NCBI GenBank assembly: GCA_007129635.1
Contig: SKVE01000266.1
Span: 1-12,642 of the forward strand
DNA: 12,642 bases
From: Planctomycetaceae bacterium
GTDB taxonomy: Bacteria; Planctomycetota; Planctomycetia; Pirellulales; Pirellulaceae
Reading direction: 5' to 3'
Shown here: piece by piece, positions 1 to 6,202 of the stretch
How positions within the stretch are numbered: position 1 is the first letter of the stretch
How the letters are laid out: every line of letters starts with the position of its first letter
Notes under the pieces: generated by a model
Seen by the model: the letters and a program-made list of their open reading frames with translations, nothing else
What the model was told of the DNA's origin: nothing
Databases searched by the model: none
Translations under genes and position numbers: made by a program

Positions 1-759
1 CACTAATCGGCTACCATTACTGGGATCGATCACACGAGCCGTGCACCAATGCGACTCGAATTCCAGGTCGGTGAACACGTCGTCGAACGTCATTTGACCG
101 AACGGTAATCCCGCGCGAAATCGTTCGATCTCCTCCACGGGCACCGCATTTCCGGTGGGCAACATGTCCACCAATTCCCAACGCCGTCGCATGGGCAGCC
201 GGACCAGGCAATCGTCTGCGGACGATCCACCCAGCGGCAGGCGGAAGTAAGGATGAGTTCCCAAGCCACAGGGCAAGGGCTTATCGTCCGGATTCTCGAT
301 CACGAAACTGCTGCGCAAAGAATTGCCAGCCAACTCGTACGTGGCCGTCATGCAGAAATCAGCGGGCCAGCAGGCCAGCAGTCGCGCGTCATCCTGGGAG
401 GCGTGGAATTGCCCGACAACCCGAGTCGAAGACTGCTCCAGAACCCGCCACGGCCGGTTCAGGACGAACCCGTGAATCGCGTTACCCAACCGATCGTCGC
501 CCTCCAGCGTGTAGGTCTTCGATTGCCAGGTCAGCGTCTGGCCGCGGAGTCGGCCGGGATACGGGAACAACAGCGGGATACCGCTGCCCGAGGCCCGCTT
601 GTCACCACGCTCGAAATCGGGCTCCGACCACAACACGTCGATCGGTTGCCCCTCCTGCTCGACGCGAAAACGAAAACAATTGAACCCATACCCGGCCAGG
701 ATGTGCGCCTCGGCGCCACTGGTTGGATCGGTCAGCTTGATCAGTTCTGGTGTTGTCAT
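1..759 (-). CDS. Aldose 1-epimerase family protein, partial (C-terminus outside window)
   Basis: The frame is open from an ATG at 759 to the left edge (253 codons) with no stop, so the gene is cut by the window. Aldose 1-epimerases (galactose mutarotases, PF01263) interconvert the alpha and beta anomers of hexoses in the cytoplasm; no signal peptide is visible. Family landmarks in order are GIPLLFPYPGRLRG (residues 60-73), NAIHGFVLNRPW (93-104) carrying H96, and GLGTHPYFRLP (165-175) carrying H169. These two histidines match the substrate-binding and catalytic His pair of GalM. The catalytic Glu lies near the C-terminus and is not visible here. The true substrate is unknown, since the family also contains hexose-6-phosphate epimerases. 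No clear Shine-Dalgarno sequence precedes the ATG. It lies 109 bp downstream of the ThuA-like gene on the same strand, so cotranscription is possible. Confidence 0.9.
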   Translation of the reverse strand, partial: MTTPELIKLTDPTSGAEAHILAGYGFNCFRFRVEQEGQPIDVLWSEPDFERGDKRASGSGIPLLFPYPGRLRGQTLTWQSKTYTLEGDDRLGNAIHGFVLNRPWRVLEQSSTRVVGQFHASQDDARLLACWPADFCMTATYELAGNSLRSSFVIENPDDKPLPCGLGTHPYFRLPLGGSSADDCLVRLPMRRRWELVDMLPTGNAVPVEEIERFRAGLPFGQMTFDDVFTDLEFESHWCTARVIDPSNGSRLV

Positions 760-868
760 TCTAGTTGTTGATTTCTGGAGCCAAGGGAACGAGACAGCGT
801 TCATCACGCTCGACGCGCGATGAAAAAGATTGTCCGGGTTGAACAAGATAGAAACGGTACGCCTGCGG

Positions 869-1771
869 TCACGGATTTAGACTGGTAGCCTCGGCGGTGG
901 GAAAATTGTCGGGGATCGCGGTTTGGCACTGGCCGGTGGCCAGCCACTCGCAGCCGCGGTACAGCAGTACCTGGAAGCCCACGCACTGCATGCTACCTAA
1001 CTGGCCCACATGACCCATCAAATTGGTTAGCACCTGGCCTTCTCCGTAAGGCACCCACCATACCATCGGCTCGTGTTTGCCCGTGCCGCGACGATTGGGC
1101 GCCGGATCGGAGAACGCGGTCAGCAGGATGTGGATGTCCTCGGCGGGGCCCCGCTGCCCATGATACAATTCGTCGTGCTTGTGCATCCAATGCGTCGGCA
1201 TGCCCTCGGTGACCGGGTGCTCGGCATCTCGTACCGTCATCATCCAATCGTATTGGGAACCGTGCCCCATGCCTCGGCCCTCGCCCGGTGCCTCGCGAAC
1301 CACCTGACCCTGGTCGTCGACGTACAGACTGTATCCGTACTTAGGATTCCGCCACAACAAACCCACCATCTGCTCGAACTCCTTCCAGCCATGGAAGGCG
1401 TTGTTGGCAGCATGGATCACCATGACACCACCCCCTTGCCGGACGTAGCGGACGAAATCCTCGCGGATTCGCTCCGGCCACATCTGGCCGTTGTAGTCCA
1501 GCAGCACCACGTCATAATCCGAGAACTTTGGCTCCCAAGCGTCCCATTCGGACGAATCGGCGTCGCGTTCAGGGGAATTGCAGATGGTCGCCTGGAAGTG
1601 TGGCTTTCGGTCCAGCAGTTCCTTCATATACGGCGTGGAAAGCGCCCAATTATGGTTGTTCTGACCGCCGATGATCATGACTCGGATCGGTTCAGCGGCC
1701 AGCGATGAAATTGGGCTGAACATGCCCACGCTAAGACAGACCAGCAGTATCGGGGTCAGTGTTTTCATCAT
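869..1771 (-). CDS. Secreted ThuA-like domain protein
   Basis: A 300-residue protein. Residues 1-26 form a Sec signal peptide: MMK, a hydrophobic core (PILLVCLSVGMF), and a likely cleavage after LAA26. The mature part matches the ThuA fold (PF06283), a class I glutamine-amidotransferase-like domain without a settled reaction that is common in planctomycete sugar-related loci. Visible landmarks are the IGGQNNHNW strand-turn after cleavage (about 34-42), a GGGVMVIHAANNAF segment, HGSQYDWMMTVRDAEHPVTEGMP, HKHDELYH, and EPMVWWVPYGEGQVLTNLMGH near the C-terminus. GGGAG-like sequence GGGAG (complement at 1777-1781) lies 5 nt before the first ATG and 8 nt before a second adjacent ATG, so either start is possible. 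It lies 117 bp downstream of the Fur-family gene and 109 bp upstream of the aldose epimerase, all on one strand. Action in the periplasm on a carbohydrate or derivative is an inference. Confidence 0.88.
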   Translation of the reverse strand: MMKTLTPILLVCLSVGMFSPISSLAAEPIRVMIIGGQNNHNWALSTPYMKELLDRKPHFQATICNSPERDADSSEWDAWEPKFSDYDVVLLDYNGQMWPERIREDFVRYVRQGGGVMVIHAANNAFHGWKEFEQMVGLLWRNPKYGYSLYVDDQGQVVREAPGEGRGMGHGSQYDWMMTVRDAEHPVTEGMPTHWMHKHDELYHGQRGPAEDIHILLTAFSDPAPNRRGTGKHEPMVWWVPYGEGQVLTNLMGHVGQLGSMQCVGFQVLLYRGCEWLATGQCQTAIPDNFPTAEATSLNP

Positions 1772-1888
1772 TCATGCTCCCATCGCAGCAATGTGGAAAC
1801 GAACCAGCTTACTCCATTCTCGATCCAGCTTCCAGTGCCCCTCCTCGTGAGGCACGTCTTCACGCGATTAGGAGGGCATTGCAAATGC

Positions 1889-2332
1889 CTACTCTTTTTT
1901 GGCTGCGCAATGGGGACAATATCCCTTCAGCAGAATGTCTTCGATCACGCCGACCGATTTTGCAACACGCAGGGTGACATCCCGATCACTTAAGCAAGTG
2001 ATCGTCCCGCAATCGATGCACAGCAAGTGTGGATGAGGCTGTTGGGAGTCATCATCGTTCGCGGTCACTCGCGTCGGCTCGTAACGCCAAACGTGATCGC
2101 CCAGCTCCATACGGCGTGCCAGACCGACTTCGGTCAGATCGTTGAGTGCCCGGAAAACCGTCGACTTGTCGATCCCCCGGCTCTCCAACCGCTCGCTGAT
2201 CTCCTGATGCGTGCTGGGTTGGCTGGCGGCGGCCAACAGGTTCAGCACGGCGATCCTGGCTGGCGTCGCCCGCAATCCGCTATCGCGCAGCATAAGACGT
2301 GTATCGTCGATTTTTCGTGCCTTCGGCGCCAT
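1889..2332 (-). CDS. Fur-family metal-responsive transcriptional regulator
   Basis: A 147-residue protein of normal Fur-family length (PF01475). The N-terminal winged helix (about 8-85) contains GLRATPARIAVLNLL and the recognition-helix region DKSTVFRALNDLTEVGL (55-71), with Phe where most members have Tyr. The C-terminal part has two Cys pairs, C105xxC108 and C139xxC142 (CPHC), the usual structural zinc site of the family, plus H80, H100 and H102 as possible regulatory metal ligands. Such proteins act as dimeric repressors sensing Fe, Zn, Mn or peroxide; the metal cannot be decided from this sequence, so no symbol is given. The ATG is supported by GGAGG (complement at 2343-2347) 10 nt upstream, and a good promoter lies at 2393-2421. 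The gene is followed by the ThuA-like gene on the same strand. Confidence 0.92.
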   Translation of the reverse strand: MAPKARKIDDTRLMLRDSGLRATPARIAVLNLLAAASQPSTHQEISERLESRGIDKSTVFRALNDLTEVGLARRMELGDHVWRYEPTRVTANDDDSQQPHPHLLCIDCGTITCLSDRDVTLRVAKSVGVIEDILLKGYCPHCAAKKE

Positions 2333-2392
2333 CGTACTTTCGCCTCCGCGATCCCGACCAGCCAGATTCCTTGAATAAACGCACCAGCCCGT

Positions 2393-2421
2393 AATATATC
2401 CCCTATCGGGTGATCAGGCAA
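2393..2421 (-). promoter_or_regulatory. Predicted sigma70-type promoter of the Fur-family gene, with internal dyad
   Basis: Read on the minus strand, a -35 TTGCCT (complement of 2416-2421) and a -10 TATATT (complement of 2393-2398) are separated by exactly 17 bp. The spacer and the start of the -10 carry an imperfect dyad at 2398-2414, with arms ATC.CC and GG.GAT around a short centre. This is a plausible operator for autoregulation, but it does not resemble the AT-rich classical Fur box. Seen by eye only. Confidence 0.5.
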
Positions 2422-2452
2422 TTGTCAGCCAAGCGGCAACCAGCCTGGATTG

Positions 2453-2501
2453 CCTCGCTTGCGCTTCGGGTAACGTTTCTTCGCTTACGCTTCGGGGTAC
2501 G
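2453..2501. repeat. Two imperfect direct copies of a 23-bp planctomycete-type intergenic repeat
   Basis: Copy 1 at 2453-2475 and copy 2 at 2479-2501 share the core CGCTTNCGCTTCGGG followed by a TA-ACG/GTACG end; the complement reads CCCGAAGCG(T/C)AAGCG. From memory, sequences of this type occur dispersed between genes in Pirellulales genomes. Copy 2 overlaps the end of the thioesterase gene and supplies its last codons and TAA stop. A dispersed distribution in this genome is not visible from this window alone. Confidence 0.6.
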
Positions 2502-2964
2502 AATCATCCGGGCTAGGGCTGGCCTGGCCTCGAAGAATCGCGGCGATGGGCGAGGGAATGGCAATAGGTTGGGGCGGTTGTCCGGGGTGCAAACGGCAAC
2601 ACACGACGGTCATCCGACCGGTGGCGATCGACCGATCGCCGCAGGACAGGCGATGCTCGTAGGTGACGCTTTTCTGGCCAACTCGATGAACGGCCACCTC
2701 GATCGTCAATTCATCCTCGAAGCGAGCCGGCCCATGATAATCGCAACTCGCAGCAACTCGAGGCCAACTGATCCGACCCAGTTCGTCATCCAGGAACACG
2801 TTCAACCCCAGATGCCGGAGCAATTCGTGTTCGGCCTGCTCCATATAAATGAAGAACGACGAGAAATGGACGATCCCGGCGGCATCGGTCTCGACGAATT
2901 CCACGCGGCGTCGAGTCACCCAACGAACAGCAGCGTCATCCACCACCGGCAGGTCACTCGCCAA
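2485..2964 (-). CDS. Acyl-CoA thioesterase, 4HBT hotdog fold (YbgC/FadM-like)
   Basis: A protein of up to 159 residues with one 4-hydroxybenzoyl-CoA thioesterase-like hotdog domain (PF03061), which hydrolyses acyl-CoA thioesters in the cytoplasm. The diagnostic segment is [29 protein letters not shown] (about 21-49), including the [10 protein letters not shown] signature that holds the acidic active-site residue and the start of the central hotdog helix. The later strands include [27 protein letters not shown]. The longest start is TTG at 2964, inside the last codons of rpsR (11-bp overlap); GTG at 2946 would begin just after the rpsR stop and is a real alternative. No ATG is available before the signature. 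The C-terminal residues YPEA and the TAA stop come from an intergenic repeat. Substrate chain length is unknown. Confidence 0.87.
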   Translation of the reverse strand: MASDLPVVDDAAVRWVTRRRVEFVETDAAGIVHFSSFFIYMEQAEHELLRHLGLNVFLDDELGRISWPRVAASCDYHGPARFEDELTIEVAVHRVGQKSVTYEHRLSCGDRSIATGRMTVVCCRLHPGQPPQPIAIPSPIAAILRGQASPSPDDSYPEA

Positions 2965-3223
2965 CGTAGGGCAGCAGGGCCATGAATCGAGCCCGCTTGA
3001 TCGCCTCGGTCACCGCATGCTGACTGGCTGCCGAGCACCCTGTCTTTCGGCGGCTGACAATCCGGCCGTGCCGGTTGACCAACTTTTTCAGCAGTTCAAT
3101 GTCCTTGTAATCGACATACATGGGTCGGGGTCGGTGCCCATCGACAAATAGCGGGTCCTTTTTCTTGGTACGGGCCCGCGCCTTCATCCGTTTCTTTGAT
3201 TTCGGGGATCTGCTCTTAAACAT
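2954..3223 (-). CDS. rpsR: 30S ribosomal protein bS18
   Basis: An 89-residue protein matching bS18 (PF01084), which pairs with bS6 on the platform of the small ribosomal subunit. The N-terminal 24 residues are a strongly basic Lys/Arg extension. The conserved core is [27 protein letters not shown] (36-62), followed by the signature [14 protein letters not shown] (74-87). It starts with ATG at 3223; only a weak purine-rich GGCGAG precedes it. rpsR is often found with rpsF, ssb or rplI, but here its neighbours are a thioesterase downstream with overlapping reading frames and a DUF4129 membrane protein upstream. A likely promoter at 3326-3353 and a leader hairpin at 3274-3295 lie in front of it. 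Confidence 0.96.
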   Translation of the reverse strand: MFKSRSPKSKKRMKARARTKKKDPLFVDGHRPRPMYVDYKDIELLKKLVNRHGRIVSRRKTGCSAASQHAVTEAIKRARFMALLPYVGE

Positions 3224-3273
3224 GTACTCGCCGTTGAAAGTAAACTCGTAAACCCTGTAGCTGTAACGACTTA

Positions 3274-3295
3274 ACGGTAGACACCCGCCTACCGT
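3274..3295 (-). promoter_or_regulatory. Hairpin in the rpsR mRNA leader
   Basis: The minus strand has two perfectly complementary 7-base arms, ACGGTAG and CTACCGT, around an 8-nt loop. It sits about 50-70 nt upstream of the rpsR start and downstream of the predicted promoter, so it would be part of the 5' leader. It is not followed by a T-run, so it is not a terminator. The CCG in the 3' arm recalls the CCG of known bS6:bS18-binding leaders, but the match is too loose to assign the structure to that family. Confidence 0.4.
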
Positions 3296-3325
3296 CGCGC
3301 ACGATTCTCCTGCGAAGAACTCCAG

Positions 3326-3353
3326 ATTCTACCGATCTTCCCAGAAAACGCAA
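3326..3353 (-). promoter_or_regulatory. Predicted sigma70-type promoter of rpsR
   Basis: On the minus strand a -10 TAGAAT (complement of 3326-3331, 5 of 6 to consensus) lies 16 bp after TTGCGT (complement of 3348-3353). The predicted start of transcription near 3319 gives a leader of about 95 nt. The -35 is only half matched. Confidence 0.45.
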
Positions 3354-3422
3354 GATGCCGTTGGTTCCGTTATCGTTTCCTGCGACCGAAATCTTGATAA
3401 TCACCCCCTGTCCAGCGCGGCA

Positions 3423-5456
3423 TTACGGAGATGCCGATCCTCGAGGACCGGCCTTCATGGTCTTCCACAGATCCTCCAAGCGACCTACCTTCGACCAGGC
3501 TAGCGGCAAGTTCGAATAGGCGGCCGCACAATACAAGTCGGCCAATCGATTCGACTCGCGGCCGATATCTTCGGCCATTCGAGCCAGTTGACCTGCGAAT
3601 TCATGAGGCGTCTGATCGTCCATCCTGGGCAGTTGATGATCTCGAGCCCACGCCTCCAACGCCTGGAATGTATACAGCACCAGTTCGCGGGGGTCCAAGC
3701 GTTGGGCTTCCCCGGTGGCAAACGGATCGGCAAAAGCGGCGAACGATCGAGGCGGAGGTTGCGGGGGGGCAGATGCCGGGATGGCTGTGGAGCTGGGGAC
3801 GCGTGTCCGACCGCCCAGCAGCTTTTCCCACAGCTCGCGGATCGCTTGCACGAACCCCACGACAGCCGCGCGAATCGGCTGCCAGTATCGCCATACCAGG
3901 TAAGCGGCGATCGCGAAGAATGCCAAGTAGTACAGCCATTTGATGACGTGAGCCATGCCGTTGAACAGGGAATTGAGCATCGCGCGGGGCTGGAGGGGCG
4001 ATCGGCTGGGCGGCCGACTGTCTTGCACAGCTCGTTGCGGGTCTTCCGACGATCTGGCCTGCGAGTCCTCTGGGGATGGCTCTTGACCATCCTGACTCTC
4101 GCTGGTGGGTTGGCCGCCGGTCGAGCGCTGTTGGTCCGGTGATCCGTCGCGCGATGACCGGTCGCCGGAATCGCCGCCCGACTCGGAATCGCCTTCCGAT
4201 TCGGAATCGCCGCTCGATTCGCGCTCCTGCCGCTGGTCCTGCTGGTGCCGGTCTTCTTCTGCCGATCTGCCTTGCCCTTCGCCATTTTGCCCTTCGCCAT
4301 CTTCCCCTTGGCGGCCCTGCCCTTGAGTTCCCCCCTGTTGATCGTCGCCTTCTTGGTCACTTTGACGCTCTCCGCGTTGCCCTTCGCCTTGTGCGTCGCT
4401 TTGCGGTTCGCCGTTACGGGACGAGGGTTCTTGCGGCTGACCATTGGCTTCTGCTGGGCTGGACTGCTGCCCTGCTGGCGGGCGGTCCGGATCTTGAGCA
4501 CCTTGTTCGCCCACGCCGTAACGCGACGTTCGCAGTCCCTCGGGTGATCCGATCGACCAATCGACGTGGGTGATCGAGTACTCAGGATGGGGACGTGGCA
4601 AAGCGGCGCACAGCACCAGCAGGACAACGATCATGATCGCTCCGGTACCCAGCCAGACGCCCGCCATTTGCAAGGGCATCTCCAACCGGCGTTGTCGCAG
4701 GTGCCTTCGTAGGGCGAGGAAGCTGCTGTTGAGCAGCAGGCCCAGAGCGCTGGCCACAAAGTAGCACAGCAGCCAAAACGCGTAGCGGCGGGATTCGAGG
4801 TCCGCTGCCGGGATGAAGCGCTGGCCGATCCCAAACAGGGGCAGGGCACCCAGCGAAATGTAGATCACCCAGACACCTGGCGCATGGGGTTTTCGCCGAT
4901 GCTCGCAAAACCGCTGCCACCACGTTTTGAGCACGGGTGTATCCCGCGACGATGTCGCATCGGGATCCTGATCCGTCAAATCTTGAATCGGCGACTGTTG
5001 ATCCGTCTGGTCGGTGCCGTTATGCCGGTCCAACCCGGCCGTCTGCAGCAGTCCTTGGCCCGACAGATCCTTGCGATCATCGATCACGGTACAATCCCAC
5101 GTCAATCGATCGGCGCACCACAAGACCAGCACGACCAGCCCCGCGTTGACCGGCAGACTCAACCCGGCCAGCGGTCCGCTGAAGGCCACAAAGCGGGCCA
5201 GAACGGCTAGCATGGCCAATGCCAGCGGGATGGCGTACAGGCTGGCGTACTGACGCCCTTCGTCGATCGAGATCCGGCCGATCAGCACGGCTGCGAAAAC
5301 GAACCACCCGAAAGCCCAGCGTATTCGACCGTCATACTGCCCCTGGTAGAACGCTTCGATCAAAAAAAAGACCAAGCTGCCGATAAAGATCATGATCAGC
5401 GCCGGGCTGATCGCGATCACCGCATAGTCGGTCAACGTCTTTTGGGGCCGAGTCAT
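3423..5456 (-). CDS. Multi-pass membrane protein with Q/G/S/E-rich linker and C-terminal DUF4129
   Basis: A 677-residue protein. Hydrophobic segments suggest about four helices in 12-117, three in 193-287, and one at about 501-522. Between the seventh and eighth helices lies a long low-complexity segment (about 316-485) of Gln, Gly, Ser, Glu, Asp, Pro and Arg, with short repeats such as GEGQ and GDSES. The C-terminal part (about 588-655), DPRELVLYTFQALEAWARD followed by TPHEFAGQLA and a LYCAAAYSN segment, matches DUF4129 (PF13559). DUF4129 often ends membrane proteins in clusters with a MoxR ATPase, a DUF58 protein and a transglutaminase-like protein; none of these is in the window. The molecular function is unknown, and a role in envelope maturation is only suggested by the family. 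The start is the ATG at 5456; no clear ribosome-binding site precedes it. It is divergent from the sigma-factor gene. Confidence 0.88.
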   Translation of the reverse strand: MTRPQKTLTDYAVIAISPALIMIFIGSLVFFLIEAFYQGQYDGRIRWAFGWFVFAAVLIGRISIDEGRQYASLYAIPLALAMLAVLARFVAFSGPLAGLSLPVNAGLVVLVLWCADRLTWDCTVIDDRKDLSGQGLLQTAGLDRHNGTDQTDQQSPIQDLTDQDPDATSSRDTPVLKTWWQRFCEHRRKPHAPGVWVIYISLGALPLFGIGQRFIPAADLESRRYAFWLLCYFVASALGLLLNSSFLALRRHLRQRRLEMPLQMAGVWLGTGAIMIVVLLVLCAALPRPHPEYSITHVDWSIGSPEGLRTSRYGVGEQGAQDPDRPPAGQQSSPAEANGQPQEPSSRNGEPQSDAQGEGQRGERQSDQEGDDQQGGTQGQGRQGEDGEGQNGEGQGRSAEEDRHQQDQRQERESSGDSESEGDSESGGDSGDRSSRDGSPDQQRSTGGQPTSESQDGQEPSPEDSQARSSEDPQRAVQDSRPPSRSPLQPRAMLNSLFNGMAHVIKWLYYLAFFAIAAYLVWRYWQPIRAAVVGFVQAIRELWEKLLGGRTRVPSSTAIPASAPPQPPPRSFAAFADPFATGEAQRLDPRELVLYTFQALEAWARDHQLPRMDDQTPHEFAGQLARMAEDIGRESNRLADLYCAAAYSNLPLAWSKVGRLEDLWKTMKAGPRGSASP
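4162..4301. repeat. Short in-frame tandem repeats within the low-complexity coding segment
   Basis: Two small tandem arrays lie inside the DUF4129-protein gene. About three imperfect 18-bp units (4162-4179, 4180-4197, 4198-4215) share the core CGGAATCGCC, and the last two encode the GDSES repeats. A 15-bp unit is present twice at 4272-4286 and 4287-4301, differing at the last base, and encodes (D/N)GEGQ. Unit lengths are multiples of three, so copy-number change would keep the frame. Confidence 0.7.
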
Positions 5457-5680
5457 GAAACGTCGCGTCGCCAGAGGAATCCAATAGGCAAAATCTTCCG
5501 ATACTATTGATTTTAACCCGATCGGCCACGGTCAACCATCGGAGGCAAATTGGTAGAATTCAAGTGCGGGCCGATAATAACCAGACCTTCGGGTGACTTC
5601 GGGCAATAATCAGGCACCGTATCTGCGTAACATCTGAGTACATTACGAACCTTTGCGCGTTTTCTTACTTGAGCGAACTG
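5457..5680. promoter_or_regulatory. Divergent intergenic region with repeated operator-like elements
   Basis: This 224-bp region separates the DUF4129 gene (minus) from the sigma-factor gene (plus) and should hold both promoters. Elements seen are: TAGAAT at 5554-5559 on the plus strand without a good -35; TTGACC and TAAAAT on the minus strand but only 14 bp apart, so poor; two copies of CTTCGGG at 5587-5593 and 5597-5603, one helical turn apart; and tandem near-copies ATCTGCGTAAC (5621-5631) and ATCTGAGTAC (5632-5641), overlapped by a CGTAA...TTACG inverted repeat (5626-5647). Which of these act as promoter or operator is not decided by the sequence. Confidence 0.4.
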
Positions 5681-6202
5681 ATGAAGCCTGCAATCCCCCA
5701 GGACAGGGCTGATCTGGATCCAGCGGCGCTGATTGAGCGTTACCAGGTGGGCATCTGGCGGTATTTGCGGGCTTTAGGGTGCGATCCGGCCGAAGCTGAC
5801 GATTTGACGCAGGATACTTTCCTGGCGGTCTTGCAGCATTCGTTCGTCGATCACGGACCGGCAGCGACGGCCGCCTATTTGCGGCGAGTGGCTTACAACC
5901 ATTTGGTCACGGTACGGCGACGATCGGGCAAAGTGACGGCAGTGGAGGACATCGAACAGTTCGATCGGGCTTGGGAAGACTGGGCCGGAAACGATGAAGG
6001 AGAGGCACGGCTGGATGCATTGAGAGAGTGCGTTCAGCAACTAACCGATCGGGCCCGCATGGCGCTGGACATGCGGTTCCGCGATCGGGCGTCACGGTCG
6101 GAAATCGCAGCCATGCTGGAGATTTCAGAACATGGGGCGAAGAATTTGATGCAGCGAGCCAAACAGCAGTTGCGAATCTGCATCGAACGGAAGATGGCAT
6201 GA
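5681..6202 (+). CDS. ECF-type RNA polymerase sigma factor
   Basis: A 173-residue protein from ATG 5681 (177 if the in-frame TTG at 5669 is used). The ATG is preferred because it is the commoner start codon and has a weak GAG 7 nt upstream. Region 2 (about 15-82) includes GIWRYLRALGCDPAEADDLT and then QDTFLAVLQ, the typical core-polymerase-binding helix, and AYLRRVAYNHLVTVRRR. Region 4 (about 113-165) includes LTDRARMALDMRFRDRASRSEIAAMLEIS followed by AKNLMQRAKQQL, the helix-turn-helix that contacts the -35 element. Region 3 is absent, as in all ECF factors. The stop overlaps the next start as ATGA, indicating translational coupling with the membrane protein that follows, its likely partner or anti-sigma factor. 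The ECF subgroup was not determined. Confidence 0.95.
   Translation: MKPAIPQDRADLDPAALIERYQVGIWRYLRALGCDPAEADDLTQDTFLAVLQHSFVDHGPAATAAYLRRVAYNHLVTVRRRSGKVTAVEDIEQFDRAWEDWAGNDEGEARLDALRECVQQLTDRARMALDMRFRDRASRSEIAAMLEISEHGAKNLMQRAKQQLRICIERKMA

Noticed and set aside
253..771. A 172-codon plus-strand frame at the left end.
   Set aside because: It is antisense to a clear aldose 1-epimerase frame with the conserved His motifs.
3216..3404. A 62-codon open frame on the minus strand just upstream of rpsR and overlapping its start.
   Set aside because: It covers the predicted promoter and leader hairpin of rpsR and shows no family resemblance; a leader role explains the region better.
3500..4627. 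A 375-codon open frame on the minus strand, overlapping the DUF4129 gene, encoding a Lys/Arg-rich protein with KGKMA repeats.
   Set aside because: It is a frame-shifted reading of the low-complexity segment, whose repeats keep other frames open. The DUF4129 frame has membrane helices, a domain and a proper start; this frame shows no recognisable fold.
5505..5540. Minus-strand TTGACC and TAAAAT as a promoter for the DUF4129 gene.
   Set aside because: The spacing of 14 bp is too short for a normal sigma70 promoter.
6028..6198. N-terminal extension of the sigma-partner protein by 57 codons into the sigma-factor gene.
   Set aside because: The extension is a shadow of the sigma region-4 coding sequence; the ATGA overlap and the conserved N-terminal motif after 6199 support the shorter protein.
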